Assembly (NCBI GenBank): GCA_033675265.1 | Contig: JAUJYZ010000280.1 | Span: 776,001 to 840,000, forward strand | Direction of reading: 5' to 3' | Length of the DNA stretch: 64,000 bases | Source of the DNA: Actinostola sp. cb2023 | Taxonomy: Eukaryota; Cnidaria; Anthozoa; Actiniaria; Actinostolidae | Notes under the pieces: generated by a model | Seen by the model: the letters and a program-made list of their open reading frames with translations, nothing else | Databases searched by the model: none | Told to the model about the DNA's origin: nothing | Shown here: positions 1 through 10,878 of the stretch, one piece after another | Layout of the letters: each line of letters opens with the position of its first letter | Numbering within the stretch: position 1 is the first letter of the stretch | Made by a program: the position numbers and the translations under genes

Positions 1-260
1 TGAATTAGTTCCATGAAGGATCCATGAGAGGTCCGTGGGTTATTCATGCAGGGCCGTCTGAGGATGGTTCTTAAGAAATCTATGCTGGGTCCATGAAGGG
101 TCTATGGGTGATCCATGCAGGGCCTGGGGATGGTCCATGAGGAAGTCCATGGAAGTTCCACGAAGGACCCATGAGGGGTTTATGGGTTATCCATGCAAGG
201 TCTATGGTGGAACCATGCACGGTCCAAAACGTGTATACGTGCGTTCTATATACAGCGATA
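1..260. repeat. Degenerate GTCCATGA-type minisatellite in RTK intron 4 (copy 1)
   Basis: Irregular repeats of short motifs such as TCCATGAGG, GGTCCATG and ATCCATGCAGGG. The paralogous stretch is at about 13,960-14,330 in copy 2. No coding signal beyond chance open frames. Confidence 0.7.
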
Positions 261-426
261 GCCAAATAAGATTCTCAAGAACAGTGGCATGCTGTAATTC
301 ACCGAATTCCAACCGTAAAATCCTCCAGTCTCTATGTCGTCATTATCACTTGACGGTGGCTTATCCCCTATACAAAAATCATTAGGAAATTCTTATATCT
401 TCACTGTTCAGTTTCAGTTAGTTCAG

Positions 427-661
427 TTTTACCTACATCGATCCATTCATCGTTGGTTGTAACTGTTACTCCTGCTATAAAGATCTTGAACAAGACCAAC
501 ACCACTCTGACAATAGCTGACACCAGAGAACAGTCGAAATCAAACCAAGTCCCCACCAGCACCATAGTTGGAGTAGGACTGGGTTCTGGGGTACTTGTAC
601 TAATAGTGTTGTCTTTAATCTACGCGTTTGTCAAGAAGAGACACAGGAGTAGTTACGACAG
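427..661 (+). CDS. Transmembrane exon of RTK copy 1
   Basis: 235 nt, entering with two bases and leaving with two. It encodes a Thr/Ser-rich stalk, a hydrophobic helix ([14 protein letters not shown]) and KKRHR. It has four T after the CAG at 424-426, where copy 2 has five. In copy 1 only this CAG acceptor keeps frame; in copy 2 (exon 14511-14751) only the TTAG acceptor just upstream does. Confidence 0.75.
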
Positions 662-3600
662 GTAAGCCGAGTTCCCACAAAATCATTGTGCGTTATTAAA
701 TATCGAACAAACATATTTGGCCGATTCAAGTGCGACGTGCGCGCGCTGTAATTATAAAAGTGTACGTCATATGCTTGTGCATGTGGTTCGAACGGATTGT
801 TTTCGATTTTCTCCAGAATTCAAGTTCCGTGCGATTACTGGGAGATCGTGTCCATCCAAGTGGAACTAATCGAGGAGCTCGGTAAAGGAGCGTTTGGTAA
901 AGTGTGGAAAGCAAGTATGGATAGAAAGGTTGTTGATGAAAAGACAAAGCCAGTGATGGAAGCCAGGCAGAACACAATGAAGGACAGCCAAGTAATATTA
1001 ACTAAGAATGAAAATGATCTCATGACCGTGGCTGTGAAAATGTTACATAGTAAGTCTGAGGATAGATACATAGTAGCCTTGAAATATGCACTAGTACTGT
1101 CAATAATTATGGAGTGTAAATATATATGCCAAAACATTGTTGCCGCCTTACACCGTGTGACTGTGCTTTTACTGTGGTGAACTGCTTACATGTCATGACG
1201 CCATTTCAAGTTGTGATGGATCCTCTCTACCATCATGAAATATTTCATGTAAGATTGAACTGCTGCATTGTTGAAGGTGTTACTCTTTTACAGGCGATGC
1301 TACACTGGAAGAAAAAAGTGAATTTCTTCGTGAAATCGAGTTCATGAAGAATGTTGGTTGCCATATAAATATCATTAGCATGGTTGCTTGTTGCACAAAA
1401 GAGGAACCAGTGTTTTTGGTTGTGGAGTTTGCGAAACACGGTGATTTATTAGACTTTCTCAGAGAGAAAAGAAAGAAGGTGAGTACAAAATCTTAGATTA
1501 GATGTCCACCTCTCTCTCTCTCGCTATATTTACGTACACGATAGATGACTGACACTGATTAATCTTAGATTAGATGTCCACCTCTCTCTCTAGCTATATT
1601 TACATACACGATAGATGACTGACACTGATTAATCTTAGATTAGATGTCCACCTCTCTCTCTCTCTAGCTATATTTACGTACACGATAGATGACTGACACT
1701 GATTAATCTTAGATTAGATGTCCACCTCTCTCTCTAGCTATATTTACCTACGCAATTGACACTGATTAATCTTCAAGAGCAAATAAAGACTCGCAAAAAA
1801 AAAATCCGAATTCTAGAAAGAATTTGAACCCGCGATCCCCTGGGAACTAGTCATGTTCTCCAACCACTTTAACTTTACCACGCTCATGGACCTTTTCGTA
1901 GTTTCCCAGAATGCTTCATGATTCTGCGCGCGCAAGCGAGGTCAGGGTACAACATATTTAGAATTGATCGTGTATTGAGGAAAATATGACTACTGTAACT
2001 AATCAAGAACAGGAAAAAACTATTTTCTTTGCTTGAGAATTTGCATCTATCTTTATAATCCTTCTTACGCACTTTTAATTTAAAAGTCTAAGTTTTCTAC
2101 TGAATTTCTTCGTTCTCTCTTAATATTTTCGATCTATTTTGTACCCTGACCTCGTTCAGTGCGCTCGCAGAATCATGACCCATTCTGGGAAACTACGGAA
2201 AGGTCCATCACAGTCTTTATTTACGCTTGAAGACCCTTACGGAGTTACGGAAATCCCTACGAACTATTACCAATCGACTGCCTTAGTTATAACTAACTTA
2301 TATCAGTAGCATTACCCGTCTTCAGAGACGTCATAAAAGTAACTCGCAACCACAGACTAGTTCCCAGTACTCCCTTACTGCACGCAATGGAGTCTGGGAA
2401 ATGTCTGTCGGCTCGCGAAGGAGTCTGGGAAGGCGATAGCTTAGGTACTCGTTATTAACCCTTGTCTGTCATCCATAGATAAGTTGCGAGTCTCATCGTT
2501 GCCCAGAATATGAAGGTCAAGAACTATCCGTCGAAGATGAAGACGTCAAGCAACAAAATGAAAACTTGTTGAACGATTTGATTTCCGTTTCCTGGCAAAT
2601 TGCAACAGGAATGGTGAGTCAGGGATAACGTTGGATCATCTTTGTCACGTCACGACGGCCATCTTGGTTGAACTTCAACAAAAGATTGCTCATTAGTGTC
2701 TATTGTTGTTCAACCAACATGGCCGCCGTATCTTCATCTCCTGATTCTCAAGGGATTGATTACAAACCAAATTTATATTTTATTTCATTAATAATAATAA
2801 TTATTATTGATTATTATTATTAATAATAATAATTATTGATGATTTTAGGTATATATGTATGTATATATTTTATTTATGTATTTATGGCGTCTCAAACTAC
2901 CTTTTACAGTTATTTTTATTGATGTATTTACTTTTTTTAATTTCATGCATTAATTAGTTTAATTACATTTATTTTATTTATAATATAGAAAGGGAGTCTC
3001 GTCGTAGGATACAATCTTGCAACGTTCTCTTTTTATAAAAAGGGTGCAAATATCATGCTTTCAAATAAAATTGATATCAACAATTATAGAGAGCTAGGAA
3101 GAGCAGATAGAAAGTTCGCAAATCAAATATAACAACTTTATGTTGTTAACATGTCATGTCAGAGCAGAACTACCCTGCGTGGCAGGCGCAGGGGGGAGAG
3201 GAAAGGGTAGGCTAGGGGTACTGGGTAGGAGGAGGGAGGGGAAACTGGGGAGGGGATAAGGGAGGGAGTCAGTGACCAGTCTCCCCTCTCAGTGACCAGT
3301 CTCCAAATCAATTCAATTCAATTCAATTAATTTTTTCAATACCACTTAGCCTTCCTCTCTTCGGCCCTGCGCTGGCTAGCCAAAACTCATATTAGTATTT
3401 GACGTCCATTATCCAGGAATACTTGGCGTCCAAAGGAATCGTTCATCGCGATCTCGCTGCTCGTAACATTTTGGTAGCTGAAGACAACTTGGTCAAAGTC
3501 GCCGATTTCGGTCTCTCGCGTCACGTGACATACAAAGATCAAATCTACCAGGCCGAGGGACGCCGGAAGTTGCCTATAAAATGGATGTCACCGGAAGCCA

Positions 3601-4831
3601 TTTTTGACCAGACGTTTACAACCAAGAGTGATGTGTGAGTGAATAAGATAAGTTCATTGTAATTCTAAGGAAATATCATCATACATGCTGACTTTATATC
3701 AATCAGTAATACTATATATGGTTTAGTTACTGATCACTGATTGACCTATTTACAGATAAGTTCATTGTAATTCTAAGGAAATACCATCATGCATGCTGAC
3801 TTTACATCAATTAGTAATACTATATATGGATTAGTTACTGACCACTGATTGACCTATTTACAGATGGTCGTATGGAGTGGCTCTTTGGGAGATATTCTCG
3901 ATGGGTAAGTCAACGGACAGAATGCAGCTTTGAGTTTTTACTTTCAATTTTATATTTAAAAAAGATGAATACATCGCAACTTTTAAACGACTTCTTCTCT
4001 AAGTTCTTCTACCCAACTCTTCTTCTCTTCTGCACCCAATGTGCACAGATTAGATCTATTCAAATACAATACAATGTTGTGCTGTACTGAAGATTTCGAT
4101 CCATTTTTAATTTGGACTTATCGCTGAAATACTACCCGGCATGCCTTTCAGGAGGAGCACCGTACCCTACCATCACCAACAGCCAGTTGTTGCAGTTGTT
4201 AAGAAAAGGTCACAGAATGGACAAACCTGACCTCTGCCCAGATGACATGTAAGATATCAATAGGAACATAATCACCTCCATTTTGGATCTAATACGCATG
4301 TCTGAGAACTCCACCGTCTGGTAAGCAGGACACCGTCCTGGAACTTCGTTTTGTGGCTCTTCGCTTCCTGTTTGCGCGAGGGAGGATTTCAGACATGCGC
4401 ATTAGATCCATAATGGATATAATTACTTCCGGTCAACGTTCGGGACGTCGATGATCCGACGTTCTCGATTCTCAAAGACCCGAAGAACTTAGCATTCTAA
4501 GCGCTCTGATGATTGTTATGGATAGTGGCGCTATATAAAATGTATTATTATTATTATTATTATTATTTTAGATACGGTAAAACTATAGTAACTCTAAATA
4601 TCATCTATTCTATCATTTAGATACCAAATAATGACCAGCTGTTGGCAAAGTCATGCGCAAGATCGACCGTCGTTCACTGACGTCATACAGAGCCTTGAGA
4701 GACTGATGACACGTGACAAACCGTACGTTGAGTTCACGGGAATTAACGAAGACGACGAGTGCTATTTAGTGCCATCGTTTAACAGCGTCCCAGAAAGCGA
4801 AGGGTCTGGAGACGAGACAACCACGCTATAA
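427..4831 (+). CDS. Receptor tyrosine kinase copy 1, transmembrane and kinase part (5' end outside window)
   Basis: Single-pass receptor tyrosine kinase; the visible part would pass a signal from an extracellular ligand to tyrosine phosphorylation in the cytoplasm. Exons read as 427-661, 817-1049, 1294-1478, 2479-2613, 3417-3634, 3864-3904, 4152-4248 and 4621-4831, all with GT donors and AG acceptors and agreeing phases. In order: juxtamembrane stretch, hydrophobic helix then KKRHR stop-transfer, glycine loop [14 protein letters not shown] with the ATP lysine, a Glu-bearing helix C exon, HRDLAARN catalytic loop, [16 protein letters not shown] and a C-lobe exon ending in TAA. The insert between glycine loop and VAVK is longer than usual. 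Kinase motifs resemble the FGFR/VEGFR/Ret group, but I cannot place the subfamily. Copy 2 shows that the missing 5' part should be three CUB exons. Clustered AATAAA signals lie at about 4,990-5,040. Reading frame is intact throughout the visible exons. Confidence 0.88.
1490..1770. repeat. ~58-76-bp intronic tandem repeat (4 units), RTK copy 1
   Basis: Four units beginning AATCTTAGATTAGATGTCCA, each with a CT run and most with a GATAGATGACTGACACTG tail. The same array is present at about 15,580-15,860 in copy 2, so it predates the duplication. Confidence 0.8.
1886..2208. mobile_element. Inverted-repeat element in RTK intron (copy 1)
   Basis: Ends read ATGGACCTTTTCGTAGTTTC and its near reverse complement (GAAACTACGGAAAGGTCCAT), continuing inward for about 65 bp with mismatches. 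About 320 bp, no ORF: a MITE-type element. The same insertion is at 15,975-16,297 in copy 2. Confidence 0.75.
3647..3863. repeat. 109-bp intronic duplication that includes a splice acceptor (RTK copy 1)
   Basis: Two tandem units start GATAAGTTCATTG at 3647 and 3756; each ends CTATTTACAGAT. The second AG (3862-3863) is the real acceptor of exon 3864-3904; the first, at about 3755, is a decoy. Copy 2 has lost 68 bp between two ACTATATAT motifs and keeps only one acceptor. Confidence 0.8.
4268..4430. mobile_element. Small inverted-repeat element in RTK intron (copy 1)
   Basis: Arms TGGATCTAATACGCATGTCT and, reversed, CAGACATGCGCATTAGATCC enclose about 80 bp. The duplicate is at about 18,289-18,451 in copy 2. 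Approximate ends. Confidence 0.65.
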
Positions 4832-5065
4832 ACAACTATTAGTTCATAATGGTCATTCATCTTGTCTGAGAAACGAAGTTCAATTACTTTTGGTCTTATC
4901 AAACAATTCCTTATACGGTGCACGCGTCACCCATCGATTACCTTATATGGCAACACAATTCTATATTTGGTGTTGTGCTATTGTATAAATAGCAAATAAT
5001 AAATAAAGCAAATAATAAATAAAGCAAATAATAAATAAATAACTATATTAGCCTGTAATTAGAAC

Positions 5066-5730
5066 TTTAAACACGAAGACGCGCTATAAAAGGGCATTGC
5101 CCCGCCCACAAATTTTGAATAATAATGAGTTTCAATATGGCGGACAATACACCCTATGCAATACCCGATTTCTTGAATTTGCATAAATTTGCAAAAACTG
5201 AAGAATAGCGTGTTAAGTAAAGGTAAAATAATAGATTGAAAGATCATCCACAGTTTAGTAATTACTCCAAAAGTGCATTAATAAAAATGAAACTATCATA
5301 AAGTAGTAAGCATTTGAAGGTGCAAAATACATGGAAACGAGGCCGATTTAGGGCGCGCCAAAATCCGGTTTCTGGCACAAATCTTTGTAATTTCAAGTCA
5401 CTATATCTTTTCAAGAATTCGTAGTACAGCCCTAAAATTTGGTGTGTTCATTTTTGATAACACTCTCTTTAAAGAGATTATCAGATATTGCTGTAACATA
5501 TTCCCACTAACAAAGTGAATGAGATTTTACGATTCTACCATTTATACATAGGCTGTATATGGTTGTACATCAGCTGAACAACGGGGTAAAATGATTTTCT
5601 TAATAAAGTCACCTTTCAACAGCAAAGTCAATGAACTCAACAATCAACATCCCTACTCCTTGTCCAGGCCTAAAAATCCACGAGCCGAAATCCTCTTTGC
5701 CTGTAGTAAGCATTTCCAAGCATAACTATT
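5066..5730. mobile_element. TTAA-family element remnant (left end only)
   Basis: Begins TTTAAACACGAAGACGCGCT followed by ATAAAAGGGCATTGCC, matching the left end of the intact element at 12,224. Internal parts (GGTAAAATGATTTTCTTAAT near 5,584 and CAACAATCAACATCC near 5,639) also match 12.3-12.6 kb. I could not find the right end. Confidence 0.6.
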
Positions 5731-6254
5731 TTCGGTCGTTTCAACATTAAGCGACAAGAGTATTGTTTACATTGCACAAGTACGTTGACTTCGTCGTCTT
5801 CGTCGTGAAGGCCGTGTCTTGTTATGAGGTAGGCCGGTAACGTTTCGAAATCTATCACTGTGAGTATATTTGGCAACATTAGGATTGCAATGTATTTTAT
5901 TTTCACGTCATTCTTGAACGCGAGCTCGACAAAGTCAGTGAGAGTACGAGACGAAATAATCGCTTTCATATAGTATTCTGAATTAATACCAACCAACACG
6001 CCCCACCAACACGGCCTCCCCCCCTTCGTTCCTCGTAGCGCTAGCACACACCCAGAAAGTGAAGGTTGTGTTGTGTCGATTGGTCATGGATCGACGGAGC
6101 TGGTTTCTACGCTCAATTAAGGCAAGTTGAACTTGATTTCGTTTTTTTTCCTTTATCTTGAAATTCCATGTTGTTCGGAGTTCACTATGTTTAAATTTTG
6201 ACTATTCTCGAGTTTAGTTCTTTACTCGTGTCCTCTCCTCGGTCTTAGGCCCCT

Positions 6255-6670
6255 TCCACACTAACGCGTTTTCGTTTGAACATATACATTTAGATTCGGT
6301 CGTTTTGGTCTTGCATTCGAACTAAAACCATCGAATACGTTGATTGTTCTCATCGAAAACGCATACATTCGTAAACACTCTCCAGAGTGAAAACCAAGCC
6401 CTAGCTGTCGTATTAGTGTGGACGGCGAAAAAGGAGGATTTCGAAAACGTAACGCTGAAGTGTAAACAAGCAGCATTTGCCATTGTTTTAGTGTAGACGC
6501 AAAACGCATCCATACAGCCTAGTTCCAGGCTTTCTCCGACGAGGGAGGTTCTGATGACGTCACCTGGGACTAGGATGGCATCCACATATATCGCTTGCAT
6601 GAAAACGATCGACGTCTGACAAGTATCATTTCGGACGTGTGAAAACGATTCGAAAACGCTAGTGTGGACG
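6255..6670. mobile_element. Foldback MITE with CGTTTTCG ends
   Basis: Left end CACACTAACGCGTTTTCG; right end CGAAAACGCTAGTGTGGACG. The inside repeats AAACGCAT/GAAAACG motifs in both directions, typical of snap-back MITEs. Open frames here are by chance. Confidence 0.65.
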
Positions 6671-6839
6671 CGAAGCTTTTGCTTCTAGATTTCTGGTCTT
6701 TTTTATTCTCTCTATTTCAACCAGGCGTTTCTTGTGACTCTTTTTTTAAACATTTATTCCTGTTTTATTTATATTGAATAGCTTCTTTAGCGACATCAAT
6801 CATGAAATCTACCGCTGTGTAAAATATTTAGCTTAATTT

Positions 6840-7035
6840 ACAGCTGTGTGCAATGTATTAGTACTAATGAACACATTCCCTTTAACACGAAGCTAAGTTA
6901 TTTAACTTAACTCTACAGCTGTGTGCAATGTACTAGTACTAATGAACACATTCCCTTTAACACGAAGTTATTTAACTTAACTCTACAGCTGTGTGCAATG
7001 TACTAGTACTAATGAACACATTCCCTTTAAAACAT
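6840..7035. repeat. ~75-bp triplicate containing a transposon end
   Basis: Three units of ACAGCTGTGTGCAATGTA followed by GTACTAATGAACACATTCCC and TTTAA-ACACGAAG or AACATGAAG. The last unit runs into the TTAA element at 7,031, so the flank plus the first bases of the terminal repeat have been multiplied. Confidence 0.7.
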
Positions 7036-8645
7036 GAAGTTCCGGCGAGTATAAAAGGACGCTGCCCAGGGGTACAAAAACATATTTGTTCAATCAATCT
7101 TTGTTAATCGCATATTCATATTCATGTAAACAGGAGGGAAATTTGCATGAGCATGCGCTTAACCGCTGGACCATAAAGGCGTAATTTCGGAAGCACAAAA
7201 ACCGATTATAGTAATAATAACGCTATATTTTATTCTGTTGCTATTTTGATCATCAGAGTTCGACAAAAAGGCTTAATATAGTCAAATGTTAATTTAATTC
7301 TGGCTTTTCACTGCACACTGGCTATTCACAAAATTCGTATTTTGTTTGATATTGAACGGCACAGGAAGCCCAAGCTGGAATTTTGTGGATTATAACTTAA
7401 TTTGTTTTTCTATAAATACTGTAACAACAGTCTTGAAACTGTCCTGGTGTCTTTTGGTATTTATTTACTATACCTGTACAAAGTTTCATCGAATTTGAAA
7501 ACAATTTAGATGTCTTCCCAGACCTTTCCATGAAGATATTTTTGTTGTTATCATGAAAAACTGTAATTTTATCTATTCTGGCGATTTTTTCCAACAATCT
7601 CAATAATATAATATAATAATAATAATAAATATAATATTATAATAACATATACGGAAAGCATATGGTACATAGTTCTATGAAATGGTAACATTTTTGTGGA
7701 GTTTTGTGCTGGATTTCAAGCAATATGCAAAAAATGTATATTTTTGAGTAATGAAATTTATGCAAACTTTACACTTCAATAAAATGTTTACACTTTGACC
7801 GATCTCAGCATAATATCTAAAAATATGACCTTGGATGGGAATATTACAAGAACATTGGAACACTGACAGAAGAGGCCCCACCATAAAACGAATACCATAA
7901 TAAATGTGTTGACGATTAATTCACTTTCTACAAATTATGACGAAGATATTGTCGAAAATCTTCGACCGAGCGATTTTTCCCAGAGAAGTTACTGGAATTT
8001 TTCTAAACAGGAAACATGACTTTAATGAATTATGTTGTGGAGATTGTGGAGATTTCGGCTCAATTTCGAGATAACTAACTTTAAAGATTGGGATAATTGA
8101 GTATTCCAGACATCATACCCAAGTTTATCTTCGTTTCTTTGAAGTTGATTTGGTGTTGATGAAAGCTAAAATATAATAATATACATTCCATATGTATAAG
8201 AATTGACTAAATGTATTTACTTTCCCTTACATCTTCTTCGCGACTGAGCTTGCAACGTCGACAAACTGTTTACTCCATGTCAGCTGGCCGCCATGTTGTC
8301 CAAAATAGAGTATTTAGCACAGCAAAAGAACAGGAATTTGATATCAAATAAAGGCATAATATTCTAATATTTCGATCAATGAAATAACTTTAAGGCACAA
8401 AGATAGCATTAAGAATTCATTTCTGCGTGTTCAGTACATACAATTCTCGTAATACGTCCGCAAAAACTGTAAACATTGGAACCAAACAACTTGTGTCGAG
8501 TACATCTTGTATTCATCTGACTGTGGCGACGCATGCGCACACAAAAGTCCCTCCTGTTATTCATGTAGTATTAATACAAACTGATTAATTAACAAACGTA
8601 TTGCCTTGTCCCTGGGCAGGCTCCTTTTATACTGGAACTTCGTGT
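7031..8645. mobile_element. TTAA-target-site DNA element, ~1.6 kb
   Basis: Flanked by TTAA at 7027-7030 and 8646-8649. Terminal inverted repeats about 40 bp: AACATGAAGTTCC...TATAAAAGGA...GCCCAGG at the left, its complement at the right. TTAA duplications are known for piggyBac and Kolobok elements. No transposase is recognisable, so it is non-autonomous. The 115-bp satellite starts about 30 bp beyond its right end. Confidence 0.75.
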
Positions 8646-8677
8646 TTAAGCCATCACATTTTTTCCTTTCTATAAGT

Positions 8678-10491
8678 TAGTTAATAGTCTTTTCCTGGGT
8701 AAACAGTGCATGGTTGCTTATAACGTCATTCACTATATAAGATATAACTATATAAGATATAGTTACTATATAAGATATAACTATATAAGATATAGTTAAT
8801 AGTCTTTTCCTGGGTAAACAGTGCATGGTTGCTTATAACGTCATTCACTATATAAGATATAACTATATAAGATATAGTTACTATATAAGATATAACTATA
8901 TAAGATATAGTTAATAGTCTTTTCCTGGGTAAACAGTGCATGGTTGCTTATAACGTCATTCACTATATAAGATATAACTATATAAGATATAGTTACTATA
9001 TAAGATATAACTATATAAGATATAGTTAATAGTCTTTTCCTGGGTAAACAGTGCATGGTTGCTTATAACGTCATTCACTATATAAGATATAACTATATAA
9101 GATATAGTTACTATATAAGATATAACTATATAAGATATAGTTAATAGTCTTTTCCTGGGTAAACAGTGCATGGTTGCTTATAACGTCATTCACTATATAA
9201 GATATAACTATATAAGATATAGTTACTATATAAGATATAACTATATAAGATATAGTTACTATATAAGATATAACTATATAAGATATAGTTAATAGTCTTT
9301 TCCTGGGTAAACAGTGCATGGTTGCTTATAACGTCATTCACTATATAAGATATAACTATATAAGATATAGTTACTATATAAGATATAACTATATAAGATA
9401 TAGTTAATAGTCTTTTCCTGGGTAAACAGTGCATGGTTGCTTATAACGTCATTCACTATATAAGATATAACTATATAAGATATAGTTACTATATAAGATA
9501 TAACTATATAAGATATAGTTAATAGTCTTTTCCTGGGTAAACAGTGCATGGTTGCTTATAACGTCATTCACTATATAAGATATAACTATATAAGATATAG
9601 TTACTATATAAGATATAACTATATAAGATATAGTTAATAGTCTTTTCCTGGGTAAACAGTGCATGGTTGCTTATAACGTCATTCACTATATAAGATATAA
9701 CTATATAAGATATAGTTACTATATAAGATATAACTATATAAGATATAGTTAATAGTCTTTTCCTGGGTAAACAGTGCATGGTTGCTTATAACGTCATTCA
9801 CTATATAAGATATAACTATATAAGATATAGTTACTATATAAGATATAACTATATAAGATATAGTTAATAGTCTTTTCCTGGGTAAACAGTGCATGGTTGC
9901 TTATAACGTCATTCACTATATAAGATATAACTATATAAGATATAGTTACTATATAAGATATAACTATATAAGATATAGTTAATAGTCTTTTCCTGGGTAA
10001 ACAGTGCATGGTTGCTTATAACGTCATTCACTATATAAGATATAACTATATAAGATATAGTTACTATATAAGATATAACTATATAAGATATAGTTAATAG
10101 TCTTTTCCTGGGTAAACAGTGCATGGTTGCTTATAACGTCATTCACTATATAAGATATAACTATATAAGATATAGTTACTATATAAGATATAACTATATA
10201 AGATATAGTTAATAGTCTTTTCCTGGGTAAACAGTGCATGGTTGCTTATAACGTCATTCACTATATAAGATATAACTATATAAGATATAGTTACTATATA
10301 AGATATAACTATATAAGATATAGTTAATAGTCTTTTCCTGGGTAAACAGTGCATGGTTGCTTATAACGTCATTCACTATATAAGATATAACTATATAAGA
10401 TATAGTTACTATATAAGATATAACTATATAAGATATAGTTAATAGTCTTTTCCTGGGTAAACAGTGCATGGTTGCTTATAACGTCATTCAC
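8678..10491. repeat. 115-bp satellite, ~15.5 copies
   Basis: Unit starts TAGTTAATAGTCTTTTCC and contains GCATGGTTGCTTATAACGTC and repeated ATATAAGATATA blocks; the 33-bp subunit CTATATAAGATATAACTATA... occurs twice per unit and three times in one unit near 9,250. By eye all copies are identical. It ends about 390 bp before the start codon of RTK copy 2. Confidence 0.95.
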
Positions 10492-10878
10492 CGCATTTTC
10501 AATCTTCATTTGCTTTCAGTTGCCGAGAAAGAATTCTAAGAATTCTCTGGGTTTCCGAGGATATGCAATTCTGATACGAATTGAGATGTTTTCGATTATT
10601 TGGATTGTGTGAAATCCCAAAGTGGGGCATAATAATAATCATTATTCTCGTATCCAGACTCCCCCAATGATGAAAGGGGTCTGGGTACTGATGAGAATGG
10701 GGAGTCTTTTTGAAGCAAGAACAGGCTTGACATAGATTCGCGCGTCCAGGATTATTTTGCTCTCGTTCAACTGAGTCTGGAAGGGAAAGAACGACTGTTC
10801 GCAGTCTAGGCTTGGCATAATTAACAGAGCCCAGAATACAATATGATTAAATTAACTTATTAAATTAACTTTCCCCAG
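10492..10878. other. 5' flank of RTK copy 2
   Basis: AT-rich upstream region with degenerate inverted motifs (CCAGACTCCCCCAATG and GTCTGGGTACTGATGAG near 10,660-10,700), probably an old MITE. Any promoter or 5' UTR must lie here or in the satellite; no TATA box or initiator stands out. Confidence 0.4.

Noticed and set aside
816..1180. Read-through of the RTK glycine-loop exon to 127 codons
   Set aside because: The exon ends at the GTAAGT donor at 1050; the rest is intron read-through.
5670..6047. 125-codon minus-strand frame starting MLALRGTKGG
   Set aside because: Reasonable composition but no family recognised, overlaps a transposon remnant and has no paralogue at 12.6 kb; kept out as unsupported, though a profile search could revive it.
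8726..10469. Series of identical 71-codon minus-strand frames
   Set aside because: Each is one pass through the 115-bp satellite; 115 is not a multiple of three, so they cannot join, and they have no features of a protein.
8678..10491. CRISPR array
   Set aside because: Regular repeats here and at 29-32, 43 and 46-57 kb have no unique spacers; the DNA is animal, with introns.
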